Positions 37,429 to 46,877 of a stretch of DNA of 64,000 bases are shown here, piece by piece; the first letter of the stretch is position 1, and every line of letters starts with the position of its first letter. The position numbers were made by a program, and so were the translations under genes. The notes under the pieces were generated by a model, which did not search any database, was not told the origin of the DNA, and saw nothing but the letters and a program-made list of their open reading frames with translations. The stretch comes from Candidatus Wallbacteria bacterium (GTDB lineage Bacteria; Muiribacteriota; UBA6191; JACPRK01). Location: contig JACQZN010000015.1 of assembly GCA_016213845.1 (NCBI GenBank), forward strand, positions 99,117-163,116, written 5' to 3'.

Positions 37429-38304
37429 ATGAAGCTCGCGATGCAGGCCCTGGTTGCCACGCTGGTACTGGCCGGCAGCGCGCCCTGTGCGGCTCCTCCC
37501 GTCCTGGGCCGGTTCGTTGACGCCGCGGGGGCCTGGAGCTTGCTTGGCCAGCAGGCTGCGGTGCTCGACGCGCGCACGGCGGCAGCTTACCGTAAGGGGC
37601 ACATCGCCGGGGCTCGCCTGGTCGCCTGGGATGCCTTTTCGGACACCTCTGCCCCGCTTGCCAAGGGGCTGCTCTCCTCCGACCGCGAGCTTCTCGGCCG
37701 GCTGCTGGGAGCGTTGGGCGTGCGCGGCGACCGGCCGGTCCTGGTGTACGGCGATCCGCTGGCCGGCTGGGGGGAAGAAGGCCGCATCGCCTGGATGCTG
37801 GAGCACCTGGGGCACCGCGATGTCCACGTCCTGGACGGAGGCGTGAACGCCTGGACCGCGGCCGGCGGTACGCTCACACGGGACGTCCCGCCGCCCGCGA
37901 CGGGGAAGTTCGAGATCCTGCCGGTCCCGGCGGTCAGCGCGGCCGTGGCCGAGGTGCAGAGGGTGTCCGCCAGCGGAGGGGCGATCCTGCTCGACACGCG
38001 AACCCCGGACGAGTACCGAGGCGCCACGTGGTACGGCGCCCCGCGCGGCGGCCACATCCCGCGCGCCCAGCTCTTCCCGTGGCAACAGCTGCTCGACCCC
38101 GCCGGGAAGCTCCTGCCGGTGGAGCGGATTCGCACGCTGGTCGCCCCGGCCGGCTCGCCCGTGATCGCCTACTGCACGGGTGGCGTGCGTTCCGGCTTCG
38201 TCTACTGGGCGCTGGCCCACGCCGGCGTCGCCTCCGTGAAGAACTACCCCGGCTCCTGGTGGGAGTGGAGCGGCCGCAGGGACCTTCCCGTAGAGAAGGA
38301 CTGA
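37429..38304 (+). CDS. Exported two-domain rhodanese (thiosulfate sulfurtransferase family)
   Basis: 291 residues with a signal peptide (to about PCAA). Two rhodanese domains: the first (VLDARTAAAYRKGHIAGA) lacks an active-site cysteine (VYGDPLAGWGEEGR); the second has the active loop YCTGGVRSG with catalytic Cys. Moves sulfane sulfur, here in the periplasm. Divergent from the receiver gene. Confidence 0.9.
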   Translation: MKLAMQALVATLVLAGSAPCAAPPVLGRFVDAAGAWSLLGQQAAVLDARTAAAYRKGHIAGARLVAWDAFSDTSAPLAKGLLSSDRELLGRLLGALGVRGDRPVLVYGDPLAGWGEEGRIAWMLEHLGHRDVHVLDGGVNAWTAAGGTLTRDVPPPATGKFEILPVPAVSAAVAEVQRVSASGGAILLDTRTPDEYRGATWYGAPRGGHIPRAQLFPWQQLLDPAGKLLPVERIRTLVAPAGSPVIAYCTGGVRSGFVYWALAHAGVASVKNYPGSWWEWSGRRDLPVEKD

Positions 38305-38363
38305 AGGCCCGTCGCGCGGCTCCCCCGGCAGACGCCACCGGCTTTCCGCGGGGACTCGATGCG

Positions 38364-39944
38364 CTACTTCATCGCGGCGGCGGCGGATGCGGGGCCTTTG
38401 TACTCCCCGACGACCACGCGGCCGCCGCGCTGGGCGCGCTCATTGTCGAGCAGCTCGGCGGTGTACTTGATGAAGTGGTGGCCGACGATCGAGTTCATGA
38501 TGCCGGCGACGTACTTGCTCGGATGCTGCGTCGCCAGCCAGAAGATGAAGCGCCACCAGACGGCCCGGTAGCTGGAGAGAATGCCCTGGACCACGATCGC
38601 GATCAGGGTGACCAGCGCCAGTTGCAGAGGGTTGACCTGCTTGAGGTGCAGGTTCGGGTGGCCGGCCCGATCGAGCCGTTCGATGACGGCCCTGACGCGG
38701 TCGAAGTAGGCCTGGGGCGCGTAGACGCGCTCGAGGATCTGCTGGAAGCCGTGCATCAGCTTGTCCGGGTCCATCTTCGTGACGAAGTTGGTCCGGCCGA
38801 ACTGGTCGCCCGAGTGGTAGCCGAGCAGCCGGCCCTCCTTTTCGAGACGGGTCCAGAGCTGGGTGTTCGGGATGGCAGCGAGCACGCCCGTCATGGCCCA
38901 CGGGATCTCGGCCTTGGTGATGAACTCGATCTGGCGCTCGAAGATGTCCTCCAGGTCGTTGTCGAAGCCGACGATGAACCCGGCCATCACCTCGATGTTG
39001 TGATCGAGGATGTCGTGGACGCTGTCGACCATGTCGCGTCGCATGTTCTGGAGCTTCTGCGTCTCCTTGAGACTCTCCTTCGAGGGGGTCTCGATCCCCA
39101 GGAACACGCGTTTGAAACCGGCTAACCGCATCGATTCCAGCAGGTCGCCGTCGTCGGCCAGGTTGAGCGAGGCCTCGGTGGTGACGTAGAACGGATACTC
39201 CCGCTCCTTCATCCACGGGATCATCTTCTCGAGCAGCAGCCGGACGGCCTTCTTATTCCCGATAAAGTTGTCGTCGACCAGGAAGAGCGGTCCTCGGTAT
39301 CCCAGGTCGTAGAGCGCCTGGAGCTCGGCCAGCGTCTGGTCGGCGGACTTGGTGCGCGGCACCCGACCGTAGAGCGTGATGATGTCGCAGAACTCGCAGT
39401 TGAACGGACAGCCGCGGGAGAACTGGATGTCCATGATGCCGTACTTGCCCAGCTTCAGCAGGTCGAAGCGCGGCAGCGGCGTCGTCGTCACGTCGGGCTT
39501 GGTCTCCGAGCGGTAGATCGGCTTCGGCGTGCCCTGCTCCAGATCCGCCAGGAACCTGGGCAGCGTGATCTCGGCCTCGTCCAGCACCAGATGGGTCGGC
39601 TTGTCGCCGAGCCGGGCCGGATGGCCGCTCCCGAAGGGGCCGCCCACCACCGTCGGCCGCTCCAGCCGCTTGCACCGGTCCAGCAGGTCCAGCAACGACA
39701 CCGCCTGGCTCGTCATGCCTCCCGTGAAGACCATATCCGACCAGAGGATATCGGCGTCCGAGAGAGCCTCGATGTTCATGTCGACCAGCCGGATATCCCA
39801 GTTCCTGGGCAGCATCGCGGCTACCGTCACCAGCCCCAGCGGCGGGTGCATCGCCTTCTTGCCGAAGAGCGGCAGCGAGTACTGGAAGCCCCAGTAGGAC
39901 GTGTGGTGCTCCGGGTGGACGAAGAGAATCTTCTTTGGACTCAC
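38364..39944 (-). CDS. B12-binding-domain radical SAM protein (HpnP/HpnR-like, DUF4070 type)
   Basis: 526 residues from GTG 39944. An N-terminal cobalamin-type domain (VVGGPFGSGHPA; no clear DxHxxG) precedes a radical SAM core with the cluster motif CPFNCEFCD. The C-terminal part has hydrophobic segments (LALVTLIAIVVQGILSS) like the DUF4070 group, which includes hopanoid methylases HpnP and HpnR. No hopanoid genes are near, so the substrate is unknown. Confidence 0.82.
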   Translation of the reverse strand: MSPKKILFVHPEHHTSYWGFQYSLPLFGKKAMHPPLGLVTVAAMLPRNWDIRLVDMNIEALSDADILWSDMVFTGGMTSQAVSLLDLLDRCKRLERPTVVGGPFGSGHPARLGDKPTHLVLDEAEITLPRFLADLEQGTPKPIYRSETKPDVTTTPLPRFDLLKLGKYGIMDIQFSRGCPFNCEFCDIITLYGRVPRTKSADQTLAELQALYDLGYRGPLFLVDDNFIGNKKAVRLLLEKMIPWMKEREYPFYVTTEASLNLADDGDLLESMRLAGFKRVFLGIETPSKESLKETQKLQNMRRDMVDSVHDILDHNIEVMAGFIVGFDNDLEDIFERQIEFITKAEIPWAMTGVLAAIPNTQLWTRLEKEGRLLGYHSGDQFGRTNFVTKMDPDKLMHGFQQILERVYAPQAYFDRVRAVIERLDRAGHPNLHLKQVNPLQLALVTLIAIVVQGILSSYRAVWWRFIFWLATQHPSKYVAGIMNSIVGHHFIKYTAELLDNERAQRGGRVVVGEYKGPASAAAAMK

Positions 39945-40125
39945 GGCGTGGAATTATGCCTCGTCGAAGGACGAAAGTCACCCAAATTTGTATAGATTGC
40001 GGCAAAATAACCACGGTTGTTGCTCGGTTTCGGTGCTAGAGTATCGAGCGTGGCAAGAAGAGGTTCGTGGGCGGGGTGGCGGGCGCGGGTTCATGGGGGT
40101 GGCGCCGGCGCGTTCCCGCAGAATC

Positions 40126-40150
40126 CGCTCAGGCTGAGCTTGTCGAAGCC
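40126..40150. repeat. REP-like repeat (TTCGACAAGCTCAG type) inside a gene start
   Basis: The reverse complement of CGCTTCGACAAGCTCAG-CCTGAGCGG is present almost complete. This imperfect palindrome is widespread in many bacterial genomes as an extragenic repeat. Translated it reads RLSLSKP. It lies directly before a signal-peptide hydrophobic core, so it may supply the start of the next gene. Confidence 0.7.
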
Positions 40151-41477
40151 TGCACTCTCCAGTGGTCTTTGGCTCGCGCTCGTCCTGTTAGCCTTCCCTG
40201 CTGCTGCCACCGGGCAGCCTTCCCGGCTCGAAAGCTTCGCCACGCGCGCCAGCCTGACCGCGATGCGCGCCACGACCGGGGGGCTCTACTTCGTGCTCCT
40301 GGGGGGAGGCTCAGGGCCGGCTGCGGCCGCGGCGCCCGGCGTCCGGCTGTCGATGACGGCAGCGCTCTTGCGCTGGAAGCCTGGCCTGGAAGCGCCTGTC
40401 CTGGTGGAGCGTCAGCTGGGCGGCACCCGGTTCCGGGTGCGGGACTCGCAGCTGCTCTACGCGCTCGGCCCAGGGGCGCTCGTGTCGCGGGACCCGGGCG
40501 CCGAAACAACGCGCGAGCTGCCGTTGGCTGGGGTGAGCGCGCGCAGTTTGCGCTTCGCGTTCCCGGACGGCGACACGTACTTACTGACCGGCCGGCTAGC
40601 CGCGGACAGTCAGCCGGACGCGCCGGCGATCCCCATCCTCTATACGTCCAGTATGCGCGAGGCCTCTCCGATGCCGCTGCCGACGGGGAGCGCTTCGCCG
40701 GTCGTGCACGAGGTCCTGGGCCCCACCGAGGCGTTGGCCGGGTGCGAGGAGCGGCTGCTGATCAGCACGTTCGCCGGCCCGCTGCGACACGCCTTGCCGC
40801 TGGCGAAGCATCCGGCCGGATACTGGCCGCTGGAGCCGCCCGTGCCGTTCGAAGTCGGCGAGGATTCGTATCTCTCCGGCATCCTGGCTCTGGCCCGCGG
40901 CGGTACCGGGCCAGGCTTCGAGCTGGTCCGGGTGGGACCGCCGAGCTGGAAGCTGCCCCCCGGCGACCGTATCACTGCCGTGTTCCAGCGCTCCGAAGAC
41001 GATGTCCTGATGGTGCAGCACCGCACGGGCGACGGGTTGTGGACCGACTGGGTCGCGCGTCCTCGCGAGGGGCGACAGACGTCGTCGCCCGCTGCCGGCC
41101 AGGCGACGGGGGCGGCGATCTACTGGGCCGCGCGGGAGCTACTGCTCTGGCGAGAGGGGCCGTGGGTGGTCGCGTTCGACTGCCGCCACTTGAGACCGCT
41201 GGGTCGCGCTGAGATCGCGGGCGGCATCTCGATAGTCCCCGGAGCGGCTGCAGGCGAGCGGTTGCTCGTGGCCGCCGGGGCAGGCGATGGCTGCGACCTC
41301 TACTGGCTGGGCGTCGATTCGGCCGGTGCCCTGTCGCTGGCGCCGGCGGCGAAGGGGCTGCCTGGCCGGCCCATCGCGTTTTTCTCCGAGCCGGGCAACG
41401 GCGCGTGCTACGTGGTCCTGGAGCGGGCCGACGGGCCCGGGCTGGACCTCATCGGATTCAAGGGAGCCACCAGATGA
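40140..41477 (+). CDS. Secreted protein of unknown function
   Basis: 445 residues if it starts at TTG 40140, which gives MSKP followed by a clean signal peptide (LWLALVLLAFPAAATG). GTG 40050 or TTG 40017 would place a 30-45-residue Arg/Gly-rich stretch and a REP-like repeat before the signal and seem less likely. The mature part has repeated beta-rich segments (LLYALGPGALVSR, YLLTGRLAA), perhaps a propeller; no family recognised. The next gene's ATG overlaps its stop (ATGA). Confidence 0.65.
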   Translation: MSKPALSSGLWLALVLLAFPAAATGQPSRLESFATRASLTAMRATTGGLYFVLLGGGSGPAAAAAPGVRLSMTAALLRWKPGLEAPVLVERQLGGTRFRVRDSQLLYALGPGALVSRDPGAETTRELPLAGVSARSLRFAFPDGDTYLLTGRLAADSQPDAPAIPILYTSSMREASPMPLPTGSASPVVHEVLGPTEALAGCEERLLISTFAGPLRHALPLAKHPAGYWPLEPPVPFEVGEDSYLSGILALARGGTGPGFELVRVGPPSWKLPPGDRITAVFQRSEDDVLMVQHRTGDGLWTDWVARPREGRQTSSPAAGQATGAAIYWAARELLLWREGPWVVAFDCRHLRPLGRAEIAGGISIVPGAAAGERLLVAAGAGDGCDLYWLGVDSAGALSLAPAAKGLPGRPIAFFSEPGNGACYVVLERADGPGLDLIGFKGATR

Positions 41478-42448
41478 AAGCAATCCAGGTGTGCGTCTTC
41501 GGGGCGCCGGACGTCATGCGGCTGGCGGAGCTCGCCGACCCCGAACCGGCTGCTGGCCAGGTGCTGGTGCGCGTGGAAGCGGCCGGCGTGAACCCGGTCG
41601 ATACGTACATCCGTTCGGGCGCCTACGCGCGCAAGCCGCCGTTGCCCTACACGCCGGGGATGGACGGCGCCGGCGTCGTCGAGCGCGTCGGCCCAGGCGT
41701 GACGCGCCGTCGCGCCGGTGAGCGGGTCTACATCGCGGGCAGCCTCTCCGGAACCTACGCTCAGCGCGCGCTCTGCCTGGAGTCCCAGGTCCACCCGCTG
41801 CCCGACCTCGTCAGCTTCGCCCAGGGCGCCGCCGTCTTCGTCCCGTACGCCACGGCCTACCGGGCCCTCCATCACTGCGCGCGGGCGGTCCCCGGCGAGG
41901 CCGTGCTGGTACACGGCGCCAGCGGCGGCGTCGGCCTGGCTGCCGTCCAGCTCGCCCGCGCCGCCGGTCTGACCGTGCTCGGCACCGCGGGCACCGATGA
42001 GGGTCTGGCCCTGGTCACCCGCGAGGGCGCTCACCACGCGCTGGATCATCGGTCACCCGACTTCCCCGAGCGCCTGCTGGAGCGGACTGCGGGCCGCGGC
42101 CCCGACGTCATTCTGGAGATGCTGGCCAACGTCAACCTCGCGCGCGACCTGGAGCTCATCGCGCCGCGAGGCCGCATCGTGGTCATCGGCAGCCGCGGCC
42201 CGATCCAGATCGATCCCCGCGCCGCCATGTCGAAGGACGCCACCCTCATCGGAATGTCGCTCCTCAACGCGACTGCCGAGGAGCTGGCTAGTGTCCACTC
42301 CGCACTGGTCGCGGGCCTGGAGAACGGCACACTGCGTCCCATCGTGCGCGCCGAGCTAGCACTGGCCGCCGCCCCCGCTGCCCACGAGCTGGTGCTCCAG
42401 CCTGGCGCTCGCGGGAAGATCGTGCTGACCCCGTGGGGGGAGAGTTGA
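41474..42448 (+). CDS. NADPH:quinone oxidoreductase (MDR superfamily, zinc-free)
   Basis: 324 residues. N-terminal GroES-like part (MKAIQVCVFGAPDVMRLAEL ... GVNPVDTYIRSG) and Rossmann domain with GASGGVGLAAVQLA. Zinc-binding cysteines of alcohol dehydrogenases are missing, as in QOR/zeta-crystallin. Reduces quinones with NADPH. Translationally coupled to the upstream secreted protein; its TGA opens a GAATCGA repeat. Confidence 0.9.
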   Translation: MKAIQVCVFGAPDVMRLAELADPEPAAGQVLVRVEAAGVNPVDTYIRSGAYARKPPLPYTPGMDGAGVVERVGPGVTRRRAGERVYIAGSLSGTYAQRALCLESQVHPLPDLVSFAQGAAVFVPYATAYRALHHCARAVPGEAVLVHGASGGVGLAAVQLARAAGLTVLGTAGTDEGLALVTREGAHHALDHRSPDFPERLLERTAGRGPDVILEMLANVNLARDLELIAPRGRIVVIGSRGPIQIDPRAAMSKDATLIGMSLLNATAEELASVHSALVAGLENGTLRPIVRAELALAAAPAAHELVLQPGARGKIVLTPWGES

Positions 42449-42468
42449 GAATCGATTCTCGATTCTCC
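42444..42468. repeat. Short GAGAATC/GATTCTC heptad palindrome
   Basis: TTGAGAATCGATTCTCGATTC sits exactly between two convergent genes and includes the stop of the oxidoreductase (TGA) and, at its far end, the last base of the carB stop. Same family as the arrays near 23.8 kb and 25.85 kb. Confidence 0.75.
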
Positions 42469-45400
42469 TACTTGTACTCGTCCCACGCCCGCACCTTGAG
42501 CGCGGCGAGCGGGTATCGCGCGAGCGCCTGGGCGAAGAGCGCGGCGGTCTCGGCGTTGACTAGCAGGCCGACTCCTCGGTCCACGGCCTGGCGGCGGATC
42601 AAGTAGTCGTTGGTCAGCTCGTCGGGCTCGATCGACTTGGGGATGTTCAGCACGAGGTCGACGGCGCCAGAGGCGATCAGGTCGAGGGCGGTCGAGGGTG
42701 CGGCGTCGAGCGGCCAGGCGACGGGCTCGGCGTGGATGCCGGCTGCGGCCAGGAACGTGGCGGTGCCGCCGGTGGCGTAGAGCTTCAGCCCCAGCTCCGC
42801 GAAGCGCCGCACGGCGGGCAGGAGCTTCGTTTTTTCCTCGAGCGTTCCGGTCGAGAGCAGCACGCCCTTCTCGGGGATGCGATACCCGACCGACAGCAGC
42901 GACTTGAGGAACGCCTCCAGAAGGTCGTCGCCGAAGCAAGCGACCTCGCCCGTGGAGGCCATCTCCATTCCGAGCACGGGGTCGGCCCCGGCGATGCGCG
43001 CAAACGAGAACTGAGGGGCCTTCACGCCGACGTAATCGAGCTCGAACATCGAACGGCTGAGGTCCTCGACCGGCGCTCCCATCATCGCCCGGGTCGCCAG
43101 GTCGGCGAAGTCCAGCCGCAGCACCTTGGAAGCGAACGGGAAGCTGCGAGAAGCTCGCAGGTTGCACTCGATCACGCGAATCCGGTTCTCGCGAGCCAGG
43201 AACTGCAGGTTGAAGGGGCCGGTGATCCTCAAGCCCGCCGCGATCTGGCGCGTGATCCGCTTGATGCGCCGCACGGTCTCGACGAAGACCTGCTGCGCAG
43301 GGATGGCGATGACGGAGTCGCCCGAGTGCACGCCGGCGAACTCGACGTGCTCGGCCAGCGAGTAGGCGACGACCTCTCCTCCCCGCGCGACGGCGTCGAC
43401 CTCGATCTCCTTGGCCCCTCCGACGAACTCGCTGACCACCACCGGGTGCTCAGGGCTGACCTTGGCCGCTCGCGCCAGGAAGGCCGTCAGGTCCTCGTCC
43501 CGGTACGCCGCGTTCATCGCCGCGCCCGAGAGCACGTAGCTCGGCCGCACCAGCACCGGGTAGCCGACCTCGCGCGCGAAGGCCAGCGCCTCATCGGGGC
43601 TTGCGGCCTCCCTCCACCTGGGCTGGTCCACGCCCAGCCGATCCAGCAACGCCGAGAACTTGTGGCGATCCTCGGCTCGGTCGATCGCTTCCGGCGGCGT
43701 CCCCAGGATCGGCACGCCGGCGCGGGCCAGCGGCAGGGCGAGGTTGTTCGGCGTCTGACCGCCCATCGAGACGACCACGCCCAGGGGCGATTCCAGCTCG
43801 CAGATGTCGAGCAGCCGTTCTACCGAGAGCTCCTCGAAGTAGAGCCGGTCGGCGACGTCGTAGTCGGTGCTGACGGTCTCCGGGTTGTGGTTGACGATGG
43901 CCGTGCGATGGCCCAGGCGCGCCAGCGACTGGATGCAGCCGACGCAGCACCAGTCGAACTCGACGGACGAGCCGATGCGGTAGGCGCCGCTGCCCAGGAC
44001 GATGACCGTGCTTGCCGCGTCCTTGGCGCGCCGATCGAGCGCGTCGGAGCGGTCGCCGTGGTAGGTGAGGTAGAGGTAGTTGGTGCGCGCAGGGAACTCG
44101 CCGGCCGTCGTATCGATCTGCTTGACTACGGGCGTGATCGCTTCGGCCTTGCGCCGGGCCCGCACCTCTTCGGCGGGGCGCGGTGGTCGGACTGTGCGGC
44201 CGATGCCCGCGTCCGAGAAACCTGCCCGCTTGGCCTCCCGAAGGAGTCCGGCGGGCAAGCCGTCGAGCGCGTACTCATCGAGGAGTCGTTCGATGCGAAC
44301 GATGTTCTGAATCCTGTGGAGGAACCACGGGTCTATGCCGGTCAGCTCGCCGACCCGCTCGACGCTCCACCCGGCTTCGAGCGCTGCGGCCAGCATCAGG
44401 AGCCTGCGATCGGTCGGCTCCCGGAGCTCCACCTCCAGGTCGGAATCGCCCGCGTCGAAGCCCGTCAGCCCCTCGAGCCCGGGCGAGACCATCCGCACGG
44501 CCTTCTGGAGCGCCTCCTCGAAGCTGCGGCCGATGCCCATCACCTCGCCGACGGACTTCATCGCCGTGCCGAGGCGTCGCTCGGCGTGCCGGAACTTGCC
44601 CAGGTCCCACCGCGGGACCTTCACCACGACGTAGTCGAGCGCCGGCTCGAAACAGGCCGAGGTCGCACCTGTGACCGGGTTCTTCACCTCGGAGAGCAGC
44701 TTGCCGATGGCCAGCTTGGCGGCGACGAAGGCCAGCGGGTAGCCGGTCGCCTTCGAGGCCAGGGCCGAGCTTCGCGAGAGTCGCGCGTTGACCTCGATGG
44801 CGACGTACTCGCCCGACCGGGGATCGACGGCGAACTGGATGTTGCACTCGCCCACGACGCCCAGGCTGCGGATGGTGCGCACGGCGGTGCGCCTGAGCTC
44901 ATGGTACTCGTCGTTGGAGAGCGTCTGGCTGGGCGCGACGACGATCGACTCGCCGGTGTGGATGCCGAGCGGGTCGAGGTTCTCCATGTTGCAGACGGTG
45001 ATGCAGTTGTCGGCGCGGTCGCGGAGGACCTCGTACTCGATCTCCTTCCAGCCGGCCAGCGCGCGCTCGATCAGCAGCTGCCCGCTCACCGCCAGGGCAG
45101 CCGCGGCCAGCTCGTCCAGGGCGCGTGCGTCCTTTGCCACGCCGCTGCCCAGGCCGCCCAGCGTGTAGGCCGCGCGCACCAGCACCGGGTAGCCGATGCG
45201 CTCGGCGGCCTCGCGCGCCTCGGCCCGCGTGCGGACCGCCTCGCTCTTCGGCATCGGGACTCCCAGCTCGGCCAGCCGCCTGGCAAAAAGCTCCCGGTCC
45301 TCGGTGGCTACCACCGTTTCGACCGGGGTGCCGAGGACCCGGCAGCCGTGGCGCTCGAGCAGCCCCTGTCGGTGGAGCTCCACGCCGCAGTTGAGCGCGG

Positions 45401-45659
45401 TCTGGCCGCCGAAGCCGAGCAGGATGCCGTCCGGCTTCTCGCGCGCGATCACCTCGCCCACGAAGTGCGGTGTCAGGGGCAGGAAGTAGACGCGGTCCGC
45501 GAGCCCCTCGGAGGTCTGGATGGTGGCGATGTTCGGATTGACGAGGACGACCCCGACGCCCTCTTCCTTGAGCGCCTTGATCGCCTGCGAGCCGGAGTAG
45601 TCGAACTCCCCGGCCTGGCCGATGGTGAGGCCGCCGGAGCCGAGCAAGAGGACTCGCAT
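42468..45659 (-). CDS. carB: Carbamoyl-phosphate synthase large subunit
   Basis: 1063 residues, full length (family about 1070). Makes carbamoyl phosphate from bicarbonate, ammonia and two ATP for arginine and pyrimidine synthesis. MRVLLLGSGGLTIGQAGEFDYSGSQA is the standard start. Two ATP-grasp halves are visible, the second after VIVLGSGAYRIGSSVEFDWCCV, then the allosteric MGS-like end (LYATGGTATFL). A 16-bp gap follows carA. Confidence 0.97.
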   Translation of the reverse strand: MRVLLLGSGGLTIGQAGEFDYSGSQAIKALKEEGVGVVLVNPNIATIQTSEGLADRVYFLPLTPHFVGEVIAREKPDGILLGFGGQTALNCGVELHRQGLLERHGCRVLGTPVETVVATEDRELFARRLAELGVPMPKSEAVRTRAEAREAAERIGYPVLVRAAYTLGGLGSGVAKDARALDELAAAALAVSGQLLIERALAGWKEIEYEVLRDRADNCITVCNMENLDPLGIHTGESIVVAPSQTLSNDEYHELRRTAVRTIRSLGVVGECNIQFAVDPRSGEYVAIEVNARLSRSSALASKATGYPLAFVAAKLAIGKLLSEVKNPVTGATSACFEPALDYVVVKVPRWDLGKFRHAERRLGTAMKSVGEVMGIGRSFEEALQKAVRMVSPGLEGLTGFDAGDSDLEVELREPTDRRLLMLAAALEAGWSVERVGELTGIDPWFLHRIQNIVRIERLLDEYALDGLPAGLLREAKRAGFSDAGIGRTVRPPRPAEEVRARRKAEAITPVVKQIDTTAGEFPARTNYLYLTYHGDRSDALDRRAKDAASTVIVLGSGAYRIGSSVEFDWCCVGCIQSLARLGHRTAIVNHNPETVSTDYDVADRLYFEELSVERLLDICELESPLGVVVSMGGQTPNNLALPLARAGVPILGTPPEAIDRAEDRHKFSALLDRLGVDQPRWREAASPDEALAFAREVGYPVLVRPSYVLSGAAMNAAYRDEDLTAFLARAAKVSPEHPVVVSEFVGGAKEIEVDAVARGGEVVAYSLAEHVEFAGVHSGDSVIAIPAQQVFVETVRRIKRITRQIAAGLRITGPFNLQFLARENRIRVIECNLRASRSFPFASKVLRLDFADLATRAMMGAPVEDLSRSMFELDYVGVKAPQFSFARIAGADPVLGMEMASTGEVACFGDDLLEAFLKSLLSVGYRIPEKGVLLSTGTLEEKTKLLPAVRRFAELGLKLYATGGTATFLAAAGIHAEPVAWPLDAAPSTALDLIASGAVDLVLNIPKSIEPDELTNDYLIRRQAVDRGVGLLVNAETAALFAQALARYPLAALKVRAWDEYK

Positions 45660-45675
45660 GGTCTGACGGCTCCTT

Positions 45676-46800
45676 TCAGTCGCGCCGGCCGCGCAGGTCG
45701 GCGAGGAGCTCGTCGAAGAGGTACCCCGTGTCGACCGGGCCGCAGACGGCCTCCGGATGAAACTGGACGGCCCGGTGGGGCGTGCCGGCCAGGCGGATGC
45801 CTTCCACGGTGCCGTCGTTCCCGTTGGTGAACCAGACCTCCCAGCCTTCGGGGAGGCTGGCGGGATCGAGGGCGTAGCCGTGGTTCTGGCTCGTGATGGC
45901 CCAGCGGCCGGTGGCCGCTTCCAGCACCGGCTGGTTCTGGCCGCGGTGGCCGAACGGCAGCTTGAAGGTTCGCCCGCCGGCTGCGAGCCCCAGGAGCTGA
46001 CAGCCCAGGCAGATGCCGAAGATTGGCCGCGGGCCGCCCAGCAGGGCGCGGACGCCGCGCGCGGCCTCGGCGCACATCTCGGGGTCCCCCGGGCCGTTGG
46101 AGAGAACCAGCGCGTCGAAGTCGGCGCTCGATAGGTCCGAGTCCCACGGCAGCACCTGGACGGAGGCGCCGCGCCGCAGCAGGCAGCGGATGATGTTGTT
46201 CTTGACGCCGCAGTCGAGCAGCGCGATGCGGGGTCCGCCTGCGCCGTAGGTTCGGGGCTCCCGGGTGCTGACGAGGCGCACGACGTTCTCGGCGGCCGGG
46301 TCGTACCAGGCAGGCTCGGGCTCGCCGTCGACGACGATCTTGCCCGGGACGGTGCCGCGCTCGCGCAGGTGCAAGGCGAGAGCCCGCGTGTCGACGCCGA
46401 AGAGGCCGGGGACGCCTTCGCGAGCCAGCCAGTCGCCGAGCGAGCGCTCCGCGTTCCAGTGGTGGTACTCGCCCTGGTAGCTCGAGACGACCAGCCCGCG
46501 GACCTGGATACGTTCGGATTCGAACCAACGCGGGATGCCGAACTCGTCTCGCTCGAAAGAGGGCACGCCGTAGTTGCCGACCAGCGGATAGGTCAACGCC
46601 AGGATCTGCCCGAAGTACGAAGGGTCCGTGATCGCCTCCGGATAGCCGACCATACCGGTGTTGAAGACAACCTCGCCCGCAGCCGCGCGACTGGCGCCGA
46701 AAAGGGCGCCCTCGAAGACGGCTCCGTCGCGGAGCACCAGCCGGGCCTTGCGGGGCGGGACGTACATGCTGCCGACACCATACGAGCTTTTCGCCGCCAT
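45676..46800 (-). CDS. carA: Carbamoyl-phosphate synthase small subunit (glutamine amidotransferase)
   Basis: 374 residues from ATG 46800 (ATG 46767, MYVPPRKARLVL, is an alternative). Supplies ammonia from glutamine to CarB. The nucleophile is in FGICLGCQLLGLA, with the His/Glu pair in VQFHPEA. FNTGMVGYPEAITDPSY is the family's N-terminal signature. Divergent from the DUF1579-like gene. Confidence 0.96.
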   Translation of the reverse strand: MAAKSSYGVGSMYVPPRKARLVLRDGAVFEGALFGASRAAAGEVVFNTGMVGYPEAITDPSYFGQILALTYPLVGNYGVPSFERDEFGIPRWFESERIQVRGLVVSSYQGEYHHWNAERSLGDWLAREGVPGLFGVDTRALALHLRERGTVPGKIVVDGEPEPAWYDPAAENVVRLVSTREPRTYGAGGPRIALLDCGVKNNIIRCLLRRGASVQVLPWDSDLSSADFDALVLSNGPGDPEMCAEAARGVRALLGGPRPIFGICLGCQLLGLAAGGRTFKLPFGHRGQNQPVLEAATGRWAITSQNHGYALDPASLPEGWEVWFTNGNDGTVEGIRLAGTPHRAVQFHPEAVCGPVDTGYLFDELLADLRGRRD

Positions 46801-46877
46801 TGACAGAAGCCGGCGGCCGGCCGACACTCGTGGGGTCCGGCGTGCGCCGGCGCTCTTCGTGACGGAGGTGTCTGCCC

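Noticed and set aside
38364..39944. Firm naming as HpnP (hopanoid C-2 methylase)
   Set aside because: The family resemblance is general and no hopanoid genes are near, so only the radical SAM type is claimed.
42732..45830. A 1032-codon open frame on the plus strand opposite carB
   Set aside because: It is antisense to an unmistakable full-length carB, has low-complexity Arg/Asp/Gly content and arises from high GC.
46490..46530. A GATTCGAACC-like stretch suggesting a tRNA
   Set aside because: It lies within carA coding sequence and no cloverleaf can be formed around it.
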